This document shows positions 30,219-41,628 of a stretch of 64,000 bases of DNA, piece after piece. The translations under genes and the position numbers were made by a program. Numbering within the stretch: position 1 is the stretch's first letter; each line of letters starts with the position of its first letter. Origin of the DNA: Makana argininalis_B (GTDB lineage Bacteria > Pseudomonadota > Gammaproteobacteria > Enterobacterales > Enterobacteriaceae); contig JBISJT010000001.1 of the NCBI GenBank assembly GCA_044442785.1, positions 62,001-126,000 on the forward strand. The letters are read 5' to 3'. The notes under the pieces are model-generated. The model was not told the origin of the DNA. It worked only from the letters and a program-made list of their open reading frames with translations, and did no database searches.

Positions 30219-31355
30219 ATGTTATTAAATAAAAAAAAAGTAATAGTAGGAATGTCTGGAGGAGTTGATTCTTCTGTTTCCGCTTTTCTTCTAAAAAAAA
30301 AAGGATATTTAGTAGAAGGTTTGTTTATGAAAAATTGGTATGGAGATAATAATGAAAATTATTGTAATACTTATAAAGATTTATCAGATGTAAAACATGT
30401 ATGTTGTCAACTTAAAATAAAATTACATACTGCTAATTTTTCTTGTTATTATTGGAATAATGTTTTTATTAAATTCATAAAATTATATAATAATGGAATT
30501 ACCCCAAATCCAGATATTTTGTGTAACAAAGAAATAAAATTTAATATTTTTTTAAAATTTGCAATAAAAAAATTAGGAGCTGATTTTATAGCTACAGGTC
30601 ATTATGTAAGAAAATATATTAATAATAATAATATTTATTTATTAAAAGGTAAAGATGAAAAGAAAGATCAAAGTTATTTTTTATATACTATAGGAAATAA
30701 AATTAATTATTGTTTATTCCCTTTAGGTTATTTTAATAAAAAAAAAATTAGAAAAATAGCCCAAAAATTAGGTTTAATAAATTCACATAAAAAAGATTCC
30801 ACAGGGATTTGTTTTATAGGTAAAAGAAAATTTAGCAAGTTTATAAGTAAATATTTATGTAATAAACCTGGATTAATTATTTCAGATAAAAATAAAAAAT
30901 TAGGAATGCATAATGGATTAATTTACTATACATTAGGTCAAAGAAAAGGAATTGGAATTGGAGGTGTAAAAAATCTTAATCAAAACCCTTGGTATGTAAT
31001 AGAAAAAAATATTAAAAATAATAATCTTATTGTTTCTCAAAAAAAAAATCATCCAAAAATAATGTCTATTGGAATTATAGTTAAAAATATACATTGGGTA
31101 AATAAAAAAGAAATTAAAAATTTTTTTTTTTGTAAAGTAAAAATAAGATATCGTCAAAAAGATATATCTTGTTTTGTAAAAAAAAAAAATGAAAAAAAAT
31201 TAAATGTAATATTTGATTACCCAATATGAGCTGTAACACCAGGACAATCTGCTGTTTTTTATTTATCTGATATATGTTTAGGTGGTGGTATTATTAAAAA
31301 TATTATCACTTTATCAAGTTATAATAATTTGATTGTTAAAAAATATTTTAAATGA
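30219..31355 (+). CDS. mnmA: tRNA 2-thiouridylase MnmA with an in-frame TGA near the C-terminus
   Basis: MnmA thiolates U34 of tRNA-Lys, -Glu and -Gln. The start [15 protein letters not shown] is the PP-loop. The catalytic cysteines lie in ILCNKEIKF and TGICFIG. The frame is open to a TGA at 31227-31229, after FDYPI. The same frame then continues with [20 protein letters not shown], the expected C-terminal barrel, to a second TGA at 31353. Without readthrough the enzyme loses about 41 residues. The tRNA-Trp in this window has anticodon CCA, so UGA is not obviously recoded. It may be a young pseudogene, a readthrough gene or an assembly error. MnmG, which modifies the same base, is intact at 61.6 kb. 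Confidence 0.85.
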
Positions 31356-31390
31356 TGTAAATTATTTTATTTATTAATGTTTTAATATTA

Positions 31391-31463
31391 CAGGGGCGAA
31401 GAGATTTGAACTCCTAACTATCGGTTTTGGAGACCGGTGCTCTACCATTTGAACTACGCCCCT
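31391..31463 (-). tRNA. trpT: tRNA-Trp (anticodon CCA)
   Basis: The minus-strand transcript has acceptor AGGGGCG/CGCCCCT, discriminator G and anticodon loop CTCCAAA, giving CCA. It is nearly identical to E. coli tRNA-Trp. It reads UGG only, which supports the standard genetic code here. No 3' CCA is encoded. Confidence 0.97.
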
Positions 31464-31636
31464 AATTTTTATATTAATTTAATAATAAAACATATTTTTT
31501 TTTTTTACAACTACTAAATTGTTAAAATTATATCTTATATATATATAAAAATTTATATTAATATTTCACTTTCTAATACATTAAATCAGTAAAAAAAAAA
31601 AATTTAATTTTAATAATATAAATTATGTTTAAAAAT

Positions 31637-33274
31637 TTATAAATATTTTTTATAAAAATTAATTAAATTATTTTTATTTGAATTATTGTTGATATTATTT
31701 TTATCATTTATTTTTTTAAAAATTTTAGTAGATAATTTTTTACCTAATTCAACCCCCCATTGATCAAAACTATAAATATTAAATAATACACCCTGGGTAA
31801 AAATTTTATGCTCATAAAGTGCTATTAAAGCCCCTAAATTATAAGGATTTATTTCACTTAATAAAATTGAATTAGTAGGTCTATTACCTTTAAAATATTT
31901 AAATTTTGATAAATTTAAATTTATTTTATTTTCTTTATTAATATTTTTATTTTTTTTAATATCTAATTTATTACCAAATGCAAGAGCTTTTGTTTGAGCA
32001 AAAAAGTTAGATAATAATCTAATATGATGTTTAGAAATATTATTATGACTTAAAACAGGAGCGATAAAATCACAAGGTACTATTTTTGTACCCTGATGAA
32101 TAAGCTGATAAAATGAATGTTGTCCATTAGTTCCGGGTTCACCCCATATTATAGGACCTGTTTGATAATTTAAAAAATTTCCATTTCTATCAGTATATTT
32201 TCCATTTGATTCCATGTTTACTTGTTGAAAATAAGAAGAAAATCTATACATATATTGATCATATGGTAAAATAGCTTCTGTTTCATAATTATAAAAATTA
32301 TTATACCAAATTCCTATTAAAGCTAAAATTACAGGTATGTTTTCATCAAATTTTGTATTTAAAAAATGGATATCCATATCATGAGCGCCATTTAATATTT
32401 TTTCAAAATTTTCAAAACCAATCGATAATGCAATAGATAAACCTATTGACGACCATATAGAATAACGTCCACCAACCCAATCCCAAATTTCAAACATATT
32501 TTTTGTATCAATACCAAATTCATTTACTAATTTTTTATTTGTAGATAATGCAATAAAATGTTTTATAATATATTTTTTTTTAATAGCAAAACTCATAAAC
32601 CAACAAATAGCACTTTTGGCATTATTCATGGTTTCTTCAGTTGTAAATGTTTTAGAAGCTATTATAAAAATAGTTGTTTCAGGGTTAATATATTTTATAA
32701 CTTCGATAAAATTAGTACCATCTATATTAGAAATATAATGAATATTAAGATGGTTTTTATAATATTTTAAAGACTCATTAACCATATATGGACCTAAATA
32801 TGAACCCCCGATTCCAATATTTACTATATCTGTAATTGATTTATTTGTATATCCTTTCCAATTTCCAACAATTACATTATTACAAAATTTTTTCATTTTA
32901 TATAAAATTGAATTTACATCTATCATAATATTTTTATTATTTATATTAATCGGAATATTATAACGATTACGTAATGCTATATGTAATACTGCACGATTTT
33001 CAGTTTTATTTATATATTTTCCTTTAAACATTAATAAAATTGATTCTTTTAAATAACATTCATTTGATAAATTGATTAAAATTTTTAATGTTTTTTCTGT
33101 AATATAATTTTTTGAATAATCTATCAAAATTTTATTTTTAAAAATTTTAGAAAAATTAAAAAATCTTTTTTTATCTTTTAAAAATAAATCTTTAATATTA
33201 ATATTTTTCATATATTTAAAATGATTATTTAATTTTTTCCAAGAAATTGTATTAATGGGGTTAATATTTTTCAT
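31637..33274 (-). CDS. pgi: glucose-6-phosphate isomerase
   Basis: Pgi interconverts glucose-6-phosphate and fructose-6-phosphate. It has 545 residues (E. coli 549). Diagnostic motifs are [49 protein letters not shown] and [19 protein letters not shown]. The first residues [15 protein letters not shown] match the E. coli start. The C-terminal tail is Asn/Lys-rich. It links PTS-imported sugar to glycolysis. Confidence 0.97.
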   Translation of the reverse strand: MKNINPINTISWKKLNNHFKYMKNINIKDLFLKDKKRFFNFSKIFKNKILIDYSKNYITEKTLKILINLSNECYLKESILLMFKGKYINKTENRAVLHIALRNRYNIPININNKNIMIDVNSILYKMKKFCNNVIVGNWKGYTNKSITDIVNIGIGGSYLGPYMVNESLKYYKNHLNIHYISNIDGTNFIEVIKYINPETTIFIIASKTFTTEETMNNAKSAICWFMSFAIKKKYIIKHFIALSTNKKLVNEFGIDTKNMFEIWDWVGGRYSIWSSIGLSIALSIGFENFEKILNGAHDMDIHFLNTKFDENIPVILALIGIWYNNFYNYETEAILPYDQYMYRFSSYFQQVNMESNGKYTDRNGNFLNYQTGPIIWGEPGTNGQHSFYQLIHQGTKIVPCDFIAPVLSHNNISKHHIRLLSNFFAQTKALAFGNKLDIKKNKNINKENKINLNLSKFKYFKGNRPTNSILLSEINPYNLGALIALYEHKIFTQGVLFNIYSFDQWGVELGKKLSTKIFKKINDKNNINNNSNKNNLINFYKKYL

Positions 33275-33417
33275 ATTAAATCTCTTTTTTTATATTAAAT
33301 AAATTTAAAAAAATATTATTACTTAAAATCAAATATTTATAAAAAAATAATTAAATAAAATTTATATAGTTATATGATTTATAATTTTTTTTAAAATATT
33401 TAAAATATTAAAAATTA

Positions 33418-33426
33418 TGTTATAAT
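33418..33426 (+). promoter_or_regulatory. candidate extended -10 promoter for tRNA-His/tRNA-Pro
   Basis: TG at 33418-33419 followed by one base and TATAAT at 33421-33426 is an extended -10 element. It ends 10 bases before tRNA-His, a fitting start distance. No good -35 box is seen. Confidence 0.5.
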
Positions 33427-33436
33427 AAAATTATAT

Positions 33437-33510
33437 GGTGATTGTAGCTCAGTTGGAAGAGCCCTGGATTGTGATTCCAGTAGTCATGGGTTCGAATCCC
33501 ATCAATCACC
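33437..33510 (+). tRNA. hisR: tRNA-His (anticodon GUG)
   Basis: The loop ATTGTGA in stem CTGG/CCAG gives anticodon GTG. An eight-pair acceptor, GGTGATTG/CAATCACC, includes the G-1:C73 pair that marks histidine tRNAs. CCA is not encoded. Confidence 0.97.
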
Positions 33511-33533
33511 CATATATAAATATTATTTTTTCT

Positions 33534-33607
33534 CGGCGAGTAGCGCAGCTTGGTAGCGCAACTGGTTTGGGACCAGTAGGTCGGAGGTTCAAATCCTCTC
33601 TCGCCGA
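33534..33607 (+). tRNA. proM: tRNA-Pro (anticodon UGG)
   Basis: The sequence is almost identical to E. coli proM. Acceptor CGGCGAG pairs with CTCGCCG, and the loop TTTGGGA gives anticodon TGG. The E. coli cluster is argX-hisR-leuT-proM; leuT has been deleted cleanly here, leaving 23 bases. CCA is not encoded. Confidence 0.97.
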
Positions 33608-33661
33608 TAATTCTTAAAAATATAAATTTATTTAATTAAATTAATTTTTTAATAAATTCTT

Positions 33662-34108
33662 TTAAGATATAATATTAACATTAAAATTGATTATTACTGC
33701 TTTGCTTATTTTTATTTTTATTTTATGTTTTCCAATATTTCTTAATACACCATTAGGTAAAATTATATCATTTTTTTTAATATTTATACCTTTTTTAATT
33801 ATTTCTTCAGATATATCTTTAGATCTTATTGATCCAAATAGTTTACCTTCTGATCCTGATTTCGCTTTAATAATTATTTTTTTTAAATTATTTATTTTAA
33901 ATAATTTTTCTTTATTATAATTTTCTAATATTTCTTTATTGTTTTTTAATTTGTCTTTTATCTGTGAAAAATATTTAGAATTTTTTTGATTACATTGAAT
34001 AGCCTTTCCAAACGGAAATAAATAATTTCTAGCATATCCAGATTTTACATTAATTTTTTTACCTAATGATCCTAATTTTTTAACTTCACTTATAAGAATA
34101 ACATTCAT
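33662..34108 (-). CDS. rplI: 50S ribosomal protein L9 (bL9)
   Basis: L9 is a two-domain protein at the L1 stalk base. It has 148 residues (E. coli 149). MNVILISEVKKLGSLGKKINVKSG and YARNYLFPFGKA are diagnostic, and the C-terminal domain has GSEGKLFGSIRSKDI. It is the last gene of the rpsF-rpsR-rplI set. Confidence 0.97.
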   Translation of the reverse strand: MNVILISEVKKLGSLGKKINVKSGYARNYLFPFGKAIQCNQKNSKYFSQIKDKLKNNKEILENYNKEKLFKINNLKKIIIKAKSGSEGKLFGSIRSKDISEEIIKKGINIKKNDIILPNGVLRNIGKHKIKIKISKAVIINFNVNIIS

Positions 34109-34141
34109 TTTATTTTCCTAATTTATATAATAAAATTTATT

Positions 34142-34372
34142 CTATAAACTATGATTATCATTATATGGTAATAATGAAAGATATCTAGCTATTTTAATAG
34201 CTTTAGAAAGTTGACGTTGGTATTTTGATTTTGTACCTGTAATTCTTTTTGGAATTATTTTACCACTTTCAGTTATATACTTTTTAAGTGTATTTATATC
34301 TTTATAATCAATAAAATCAATTTTTTCTGCAGTAAATCGACAAAATTTACGTCTTCTAAAATATTTTATCAT
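34142..34372 (-). CDS. rpsR: 30S ribosomal protein S18 (bS18)
   Basis: S18 forms a dimer with S6 on the platform. It has 76 residues (E. coli 75), with [20 protein letters not shown] and [18 protein letters not shown]. In E. coli priB lies between rpsF and rpsR; here a 62-base spacer without coding signal replaces it. Confidence 0.97.
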   Translation of the reverse strand: MIKYFRRRKFCRFTAEKIDFIDYKDINTLKKYITESGKIIPKRITGTKSKYQRQLSKAIKIARYLSLLPYNDNHSL

Positions 34373-34434
34373 AATAAAACCTATTGAGTAATTTATTTTT
34401 AAAAAATTTAAAAAAATATTTAAAAATATTTAAT

Positions 34435-34779
34435 TTATTTTTTTTTAAATTTTTTTTCTTCTTTAAATTTCATTATATAAGAATTTTCTTTAATTATATT
34501 TTTAACTTTTAAAATAAAAATTCTAATAATTAATTCATTAAATTTAATAATATTTTTTATTTTTTCTAAATTTTCAAAATTAATTTCTACGTTTATTAAA
34601 AAATAATAAGCTTTTATTTCTTTATTAATACTATAAGATAAATTACGACACCCCCAATATTCTTTTCTATGAATTAAACCTGAATGTTTTTTAATAAAAT
34701 CAGTAAATTTTTTAACAATATTTAAAATTTTTTCTATTTTATCAGGATTAAAAATAAGTACTATTTCATAATTTAACAA
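34435..34779 (-). CDS. rpsF: 30S ribosomal protein S6 (bS6), TTG start
   Basis: S6 binds S18 and 16S rRNA. The 114-residue product starts at TTG (34779) with MLNYEIVLIFNPD, equivalent to MRHYEIVFMVHPD of E. coli. It ends in a lysine-rich tail instead of the acidic tail. AGGAG lies 9 bases upstream. Both the TTG and the ribosome-binding site belong to the 138-bp palindrome shared with ruvX. An ATG further in would remove conserved residues, so TTG is the best start. Confidence 0.94.
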   Translation of the reverse strand: MLNYEIVLIFNPDKIEKILNIVKKFTDFIKKHSGLIHRKEYWGCRNLSYSINKEIKAYYFLINVEINFENLEKIKNIIKFNELIIRIFILKVKNIIKENSYIMKFKEEKKFKKK

Positions 34780-34914
34780 ATAATTAATCTCCTTAATTTA
34801 AAAATGAATTAATAATAAAAATTAATTAATTTTAATATTTATTATATAATAAATATTAAAATTAATTAATTTTTATTATTAATTCATTTTTAAATTAAGG
34901 AGATTAATTATTTG
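34777..34914. repeat. 138-bp perfect palindrome spanning both start regions of rpsF and ruvX
   Basis: Positions 34777-34845 and 34846-34914 are exact reverse complements: 69-bp arms and no spacer. Each end carries a TTG start codon and an AAGGAG ribosome-binding site, one for rpsF (minus) and one for ruvX (plus). The two genes therefore have identical 5' leaders. The symmetry breaks at the second codon of each gene. Confidence 0.95.
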
Positions 34915-35333
34915 ACATATAAAAATATAATATCATTTGATTTTGGGACAAAAAATATTGGAGTCGCTATAGGTCAATTTATAACTTGTACAGCTCGACC
35001 TCTTAAAGAAATCAAAAAAAAAAAAAAATTTATTGGGAAAAAATAAGTAAATTATTAGATGAATGGAAGCCATATGTGATAATAATAGGATTACCATTAA
35101 ATATGGATGGAAGCGAACAAATAATAACTAATCTTTCACGTAATTTTGCTAATAAAATTAAAATTAAATTTGGTTATAAAATTAAAATGCAAGATGAAAG
35201 ATTAACTACTATAGAAGCTCGCGAAAAATTATTTAATAAATTTGGTTATAAAGCTTTAAAAAAAACAAATTCTATTTCAGCTGTTATAATTTTAGAAAAT
35301 TGGATTAAATTATATTTAAAAAAAAAAATATAA
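34912..35333 (+). CDS. ruvX: RuvX/YqgF-family Holliday-junction resolvase-like protein, frameshifted at a poly(A) run
   Basis: YqgF/RuvX is an RNase H-fold nuclease linked to pre-16S rRNA processing. The frame from TTG 34912 gives [16 protein letters not shown] with the catalytic Asp and runs to TAA at 35045. The homologous remainder ([46 protein letters not shown]) is in another frame. The switch lies in 15 A residues at 35014-35028; a net +1 or -2 restores one protein near the E. coli length (138). I infer slippage rescue or recent decay. It reads away from rpsF. Confidence 0.87.
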
Positions 35334-35350
35334 TAAATTGTTTATGTTTT

Positions 35351-35383
35351 ACCCCCCCTTAAAACAAAAAGAGGGGGGTTTAT
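35351..35383. terminator. GC-rich bidirectional terminator between ruvX and groEL
   Basis: A run of seven C at 35352-35358 and six G at 35373-35378 form a stem around an A-rich loop, followed by TTT. It lies between the convergent ruvX and groEL genes and is the only strongly GC-paired intergenic hairpin apart from the rnpB terminator. Confidence 0.75.
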
Positions 35384-35424
35384 AATAAATAAAAAAAAAG
35401 AATAATGTATTTTTTTATTTATTA

Positions 35425-37083
<1,659 letters not shown>

Positions 37084-37118
37084 TTAAATATATTTAATTA
37101 AATATTTATTAATTAATA

Positions 37119-37412
37119 TTAATTTTCAATAATTGCTAAAATATCACTTTCAGACATTATTAAAACTTCTTTTTCTTCTATTTTTTCAACTTTTACACCA
37201 TAACCATCATTAAAAATTACCATATCACCTATTTTTACATCCAAAGATTTTACTTTACCATTATCTAAAACACGACCTTTTCCCACAGCTAAAACTTTTC
37301 CATGAGTAGATTTTTCTGCAGCAGATCCTGTTAAAACAATTCCACCAGAAGATTTTGCTTCAATTTCTTTACGTTTTACGATAACTTTATCATGTAATGG
37401 ACGTATTTTCAT
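37119..37412 (-). CDS. groES: co-chaperonin GroES (10 kDa)
   Basis: GroES caps the GroEL ring. It has 97 residues, the E. coli length. [16 protein letters not shown], the mobile loop [14 protein letters not shown] and [14 protein letters not shown] are diagnostic. GGGGTT lies upstream as ribosome-binding site. It is the first gene of groESL. Confidence 0.98.
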   Translation of the reverse strand: MKIRPLHDKVIVKRKEIEAKSSGGIVLTGSAAEKSTHGKVLAVGKGRVLDNGKVKSLDVKIGDMVIFNDGYGVKVEKIEEKEVLIMSESDILAIIEN

Positions 37413-37474
37413 TTTAACCCCAAATATAAAAAAATTTCTGTAATTTTATTATTTAATTAATTAATTTTAATATA

Positions 37475-37512
37475 AAATATATATGGTATCTTTCATAATT
37501 GCTTCAATGGGG
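37475..37512 (-). promoter_or_regulatory. candidate groES promoter
   Basis: On the minus strand CCCCATTGAAG (37512-37502) contains both a CCCCAT core resembling a sigma-32 -10 box and TTGAAG resembling a sigma-70 -35 box. With TTGAAG as -35, an A/T hexamer ATATAT lies 17 bases downstream. No CTTGAA heat-shock -35 box lies at the right distance. I cannot decide between the two. Confidence 0.3.
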
Positions 37513-37550
37513 TTAAATTTTTTTATGTTTAATATTAATTTATTATTAAA

Positions 37551-38318
37551 TTAATACTTTATTTTTATAGCAGATTTAATTATTTCTGTAAAATAATTAG
37601 GATTTAACGAAATATTTCCTATGATTAAACCATCAATATCAGGTTGTTTAAGATAATAAGAAGCATTTGTTTGATTAACAGATCCTCCATATTGAATAAC
37701 TATTTTTTTAGATATTTCTAAATCATATTTAGATATATGATATCTAATAAATTTATTTACTTTTTGTACATAATTAGGTTCTGCTGATTGACTATTTCCT
37801 ATAGCCCATATAGGTTCGTATGCAATAACAGTATTATGTAATGATTCAATTCCTAATTTTTTTATTATCTTATCTATTAAATTAATACATATTTTTTCTA
37901 TTTTTCCATTTTTTTTATCTTCAAGATTTTCACCTATACATATTATAGGTATAATGGATTCTTTTTTTAATATAGATAATTTTTTAATTACAATTTCATC
38001 ATTCTCATTATGATTAAAACGTCTTTCTGAGTGTCCTATTATAGTATATTTAACACCTAAATCTTTTAACATTTTAGCTGATGTTTCCCCAGTAAATGAA
38101 CCAAATAAATGAGTATCTACATCTTGAGAACCTAAAATAATTTTGGATTTATATACTTTTTTTTGTACAAAATCAAGATAAACATGGGGTGGAGTAATAA
38201 CTACATTACATTTTGTTTTAATTTTTTTTAAATTATTATTTAAAACAGTTATTATTTCATTAATTATATATTTTGTACCATTTAATTTCCAATTTCCAAC
38301 AATTAGAGGATATCTCAT
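37551..38318 (-). CDS. tpiA: triosephosphate isomerase
   Basis: TpiA interconverts DHAP and glyceraldehyde-3-phosphate. It has 255 residues, as in E. coli. The catalytic residues are Lys11 in VGNWKLNG, His96 in IIGHSERR and the Glu of VIAYEPIWAIG. The phosphate loop motifs YGGSV and GLIIGN are present. The tpiA-fpr-hslU-hslV order follows E. coli with the glycerol genes and others removed. Confidence 0.97.
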   Translation of the reverse strand: MRYPLIVGNWKLNGTKYIINEIITVLNNNLKKIKTKCNVVITPPHVYLDFVQKKVYKSKIILGSQDVDTHLFGSFTGETSAKMLKDLGVKYTIIGHSERRFNHNENDEIVIKKLSILKKESIIPIICIGENLEDKKNGKIEKICINLIDKIIKKLGIESLHNTVIAYEPIWAIGNSQSAEPNYVQKVNKFIRYHISKYDLEISKKIVIQYGGSVNQTNASYYLKQPDIDGLIIGNISLNPNYFTEIIKSAIKIKY

Positions 38319-38383
38319 TTTATTACCTTAATTATTTAAAATAATAAAAAATATTTTATATTTATTAACTTTTATTTTATTAA

Positions 38384-39130
38384 TTACCAATAATTTTCTG
38401 TTGTTATATTTCCATTAACTTTAAACAAGTTTTTTTTCATACCCTTAAACTTTTCTAATATTTTTGTAGTATCTTTTATCATATCAGGGTTTCCACATAA
38501 CATTACATGACTATTTTTTTTATTAATATTTAAATTTACTGAATATTCTAATATTCCATTATATATCAACAAAGGTATTCTTCCTGATATTGATTGATAT
38601 ACTTGTTCTCTACTTATAATTTTTTTAAATAATAATTTATTTTTATATTTATTTTTAAGAATTTTAATTTTATTTTCATAATTAAATTCTTTATTTAAAC
38701 GAACTGAATGTACTAAAATTATTTTTTCGAATTTATTTATACCTTCTTTGTGCTTTAATATAGATAAATATGGACCTATTGCTGTACCTGTTGATATCAT
38801 CCATAAATTTTTACATGATTGAATATTATTTAAAATAAAAGAACCTAAAGATTCTTTTCTCAGATAGACAATATCTCCTTTTTTTAAAATATTTAAATAT
38901 TTACTAAGTTTTCCTGTCTTAATAGAAATTAAATAAAATTCTAAATGATCAGATTTAGGAGTATTTACATACGAATAAGATCTATGTATATTTTTTTTAT
39001 TAATCTTTAATCTTATTTTTGTAAATTGCCCAGCGATAAAAAAATTAACAGGAGCATTTAGAATTAAAGTAAAAATATCTTCTGTCCAGTGTTTTATATT
39101 AATTACTTTACCTTTTACCCATTTATTCAT
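38384..39130 (-). CDS. fpr: ferredoxin/flavodoxin-NADP+ reductase
   Basis: Fpr moves electrons between NADPH and ferredoxin or flavodoxin through FAD. It has 248 residues, as in E. coli. The FAD-binding motif RSYSYVNTP, the NADP motif STGTAIGPYLSIL, MLCGNPDMI and the aromatic end NYW are present. Its electron acceptor is not in the window; likely uses are Fe-S cluster assembly or radical-SAM enzymes. It lies 65 bases upstream of tpiA. Confidence 0.95.
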   Translation of the reverse strand: MNKWVKGKVINIKHWTEDIFTLILNAPVNFFIAGQFTKIRLKINKKNIHRSYSYVNTPKSDHLEFYLISIKTGKLSKYLNILKKGDIVYLRKESLGSFILNNIQSCKNLWMISTGTAIGPYLSILKHKEGINKFEKIILVHSVRLNKEFNYENKIKILKNKYKNKLLFKKIISREQVYQSISGRIPLLIYNGILEYSVNLNINKKNSHVMLCGNPDMIKDTTKILEKFKGMKKNLFKVNGNITTENYW

Positions 39131-39249
39131 AAAATTTATCTCTTTATTATATTTTAAATTTTATAATTTAATTTAAAATAAATACTTATAATTTATTAAT
39201 ATTAAAAATATATTTCATACATAATATAATTATTTATTTTTCGATTAAA

Positions 39250-40578
39250 TTAAAGTATAAATTTACTCAAATCTTCTTTTAAAGTTAACTTATTTAAGTT
39301 ATTAATTACATATAATTTATTTATAGAGATATTTTTTCCTTGATATTTAATTAAATTATAAGATATATCTTCCATTAAAGTTTCTATTACAGTATGAAGA
39401 CGTCTTGCTCCTATATTTTCTGTATTTTCATTTATTTTCCATGCATATTCAGCTATACATTTTATTCCATCTTTAGTAAAATTAATATTTATTCCATCAG
39501 TCTTCATTAATTCAATATATTGATTAGTAATAGATGAGTTAGGTTCTATTAAAATTCTTTCAAAATCTTTGGATGATAACATATCTAATTCTACTTTAAT
39601 TGGTAATCGTCCTTGTAATTCAGGTATAAGATCTGAAGGACTTGAAATTTGAAAAGCACCAGATGCAATAAATAAAATATAATCTGTTTTTACCATTCCA
39701 TGTTTTGTAGATACTGTGCAACCTTCAAGTAAAGGTAAAAGATCTCTTTGAACACCTTCTCTAGAAATATCTGGACCGTAAGATTCACCAATCTTACATA
39801 TTTTGTCTATTTCATCAATAAATACAATGCCATTTTGTTCTACATATTCAATTGTTTTTTCTTTAATGTTTTCAGGATTTAATAATTTATTAGATTCTTC
39901 TTCTGTTAATAATATTAAAGCTTCTTTTATTTTTATTTTTCTTATTTTTTTTTTATTTCCAGAAATATTTTTAAACATTAATTGTAATTGATTTGTCATT
40001 TCTTCCATTCCTGGTGGTGCCATAATTTCCAAACCCATAGATGAAGATAAATTTATTTCTATTTCTTTATCATTTAATTTACCTTTACGTAAATTTTCTC
40101 TAATTTTTTTTCTAGTATTTTTATAATTTTCAGTATTCTCTTTTGTTTTATTAAAATTTACAGGATATGGTATAATTACATCTAAAATACGATCTTCTGC
40201 AAGTAATTTTGCATTTAATTTATTTTTTTTAATATATTTATTTTTAATCATCTTAAAAGATGTATCAGTTAAATCTCTTATTATTGAATCAACTTCTTTT
40301 CCAACATACCCTACTTCAGTAAATTTAGTAGCTTCAACTTTAATAAAAGGAGCTTTAGATAATGTAGCTAATCTTCTTGAAATTTCAGTTTTACCAACAC
40401 CTGTTGGTCCTATCATTAATATATTTTTTGGTGTTATTTCATTTCTTAATTTTTTTTCAACTTTCATTCTTCTCCAACGATTTCTTAATGCTATTGCAAC
40501 TGCTTTTTTTGCTTTTTTTTGACCTATAATATAACAATCTAATGATTTTACTATTTCCATAGGTGTCATTTCAGACAT
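39250..40578 (-). CDS. hslU: ATP-dependent protease ATPase subunit HslU
   Basis: HslU unfolds substrates and feeds them into HslV. It has 442 residues (E. coli 443). Walker A is GPTGVGKTE starting at residue 57, Walker B is [10 protein letters not shown], and the pore motif lies in [10 protein letters not shown]. The C-terminus ends in LSKFIL, in keeping with the conserved HslV-activating tail. It is 11 bases downstream of hslV with an AAGGA site. Confidence 0.97.
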   Translation of the reverse strand: MSEMTPMEIVKSLDCYIIGQKKAKKAVAIALRNRWRRMKVEKKLRNEITPKNILMIGPTGVGKTEISRRLATLSKAPFIKVEATKFTEVGYVGKEVDSIIRDLTDTSFKMIKNKYIKKNKLNAKLLAEDRILDVIIPYPVNFNKTKENTENYKNTRKKIRENLRKGKLNDKEIEINLSSSMGLEIMAPPGMEEMTNQLQLMFKNISGNKKKIRKIKIKEALILLTEEESNKLLNPENIKEKTIEYVEQNGIVFIDEIDKICKIGESYGPDISREGVQRDLLPLLEGCTVSTKHGMVKTDYILFIASGAFQISSPSDLIPELQGRLPIKVELDMLSSKDFERILIEPNSSITNQYIELMKTDGININFTKDGIKCIAEYAWKINENTENIGARRLHTVIETLMEDISYNLIKYQGKNISINKLYVINNLNKLTLKEDLSKFIL

Positions 40579-40589
40579 GTTTATTATCC

Positions 40590-41126
40590 TTAATCTTTTT
40601 TTTTATATTTTAATTCTTCAATAGTATAAAAATTATTAGTATATATGCAAATATTACTAGCTATTTTTAATGATTGATTAACTATTTCAATAGCACTAAG
40701 ATTAGTATTTTTTAATAATGCTATTGCTGCAGATTTAGCATAATTTCCACCTGAACCTATTGCAATAACATCATTTTCAGGTTGAATAACATCCCCATTA
40801 CCACTAATAATAATTGATGATTTTTCATCTGTTACCGCTAATAGTGCTTCTAAACGTCTTAATAAACGATCATTTCTCCAATCTTTAGCTAATTCAACAG
40901 CTGATTTTATTATTTGACCTTGATAAGAATCTAATTTTCTTTCAAAAAGTTCAAATAATGTAAAAGCATCAGATGTACCACCTGCAAAACCTGCTATAAC
41001 ATTTTTATTATATAATCTTCTAACTTTTTTAACATTTCTTTTCATTACAGTGTTTCCTATAGTAGCTTGTCCATCACCACCCATTACAACACATTTATTT
41101 CTTCTTACACTTAAAATAGTTGTCAT
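40590..41126 (-). CDS. hslV: ATP-dependent protease peptidase subunit HslV
   Basis: HslV is the threonine protease core. It has 178 residues (E. coli 176). After Met removal, probably by Map, Thr2 of [10 protein letters not shown] becomes the nucleophile. GGDGQAT and [15 protein letters not shown] are conserved. It is the first gene of the hslVU pair, with AAGGA before the ATG. It is divergent from rpmE. Confidence 0.97.
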   Translation of the reverse strand: MTTILSVRRNKCVVMGGDGQATIGNTVMKRNVKKVRRLYNKNVIAGFAGGTSDAFTLFELFERKLDSYQGQIIKSAVELAKDWRNDRLLRRLEALLAVTDEKSSIIISGNGDVIQPENDVIAIGSGGNYAKSAAIALLKNTNLSAIEIVNQSLKIASNICIYTNNFYTIEELKYKKKD

Positions 41127-41402
41127 TATAAAATCCTTAAAAAAAAATTTATTAAATTTAAAATATTTTTTAAAAATTTTATTAAACTTAACTTTTATAA
41201 AATATAAAAAATTTAATATTTATTAAATTTTTTAAAATAAAAATATTATTTTTTTATAATACATGATATTATATTTTTTATATAAATAAAGCAATAAATT
41301 TGTTTAAAATATTAATTTAATATATAAAATATGTTGATATTATTTATATTAAATAATTAATATATAATTTATAATTTAATTTATTAATAATTAAGGAAAA
41401 TA

Positions 41403-41615
41403 ATGAAAAAAAAAATTCATCCATATTATGAAAATTTAACTGCAATATGTTCTTGCGGTAATATATTAAATATATTTTCAACTATTAAGAAAAAAAAAAT
41501 TAACATTGATATTTGTAGTTCATGTCATCCATGTTTTACAGGACAGCAACGTAAAATAAATATTGGTGGAAGAATTGATAAATTTAATAAGCGTTTTAAT
41601 TTTAAAAAAAAATAG
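41403..41615 (+). CDS. rpmE: 50S ribosomal protein L31 (bL31), zinc-binding type
   Basis: L31 bridges the 50S central protuberance and the 30S head. It has 70 residues, the E. coli length. The zinc cysteines are kept in CSCGN and [11 protein letters not shown], so this is the C+ form rather than the zinc-free paralogue. AAGGAAA precedes the ATG. In E. coli priA, cytR and ftsN lie between rpmE and hslV; they are gone here. Confidence 0.97.
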   Translation: MKKKIHPYYENLTAICSCGNILNIFSTIKKKKINIDICSSCHPCFTGQQRKINIGGRIDKFNKRFNFKKK

Positions 41616-41628
41616 TATTTTTTAATTT

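Noticed and set aside
31227..31229. UGA recoded to tryptophan
   Set aside because: The tRNA-Trp in the window has anticodon CCA, and TGA ends smpB, glyQ and the extended mnmA frame at natural C-termini. A single in-frame TGA does not support a code change.
34777..34914. Terminal inverted repeats of a mobile element
   Set aside because: There is no enclosed transposase, no target duplication, and the palindromes at different sites have unrelated sequences.
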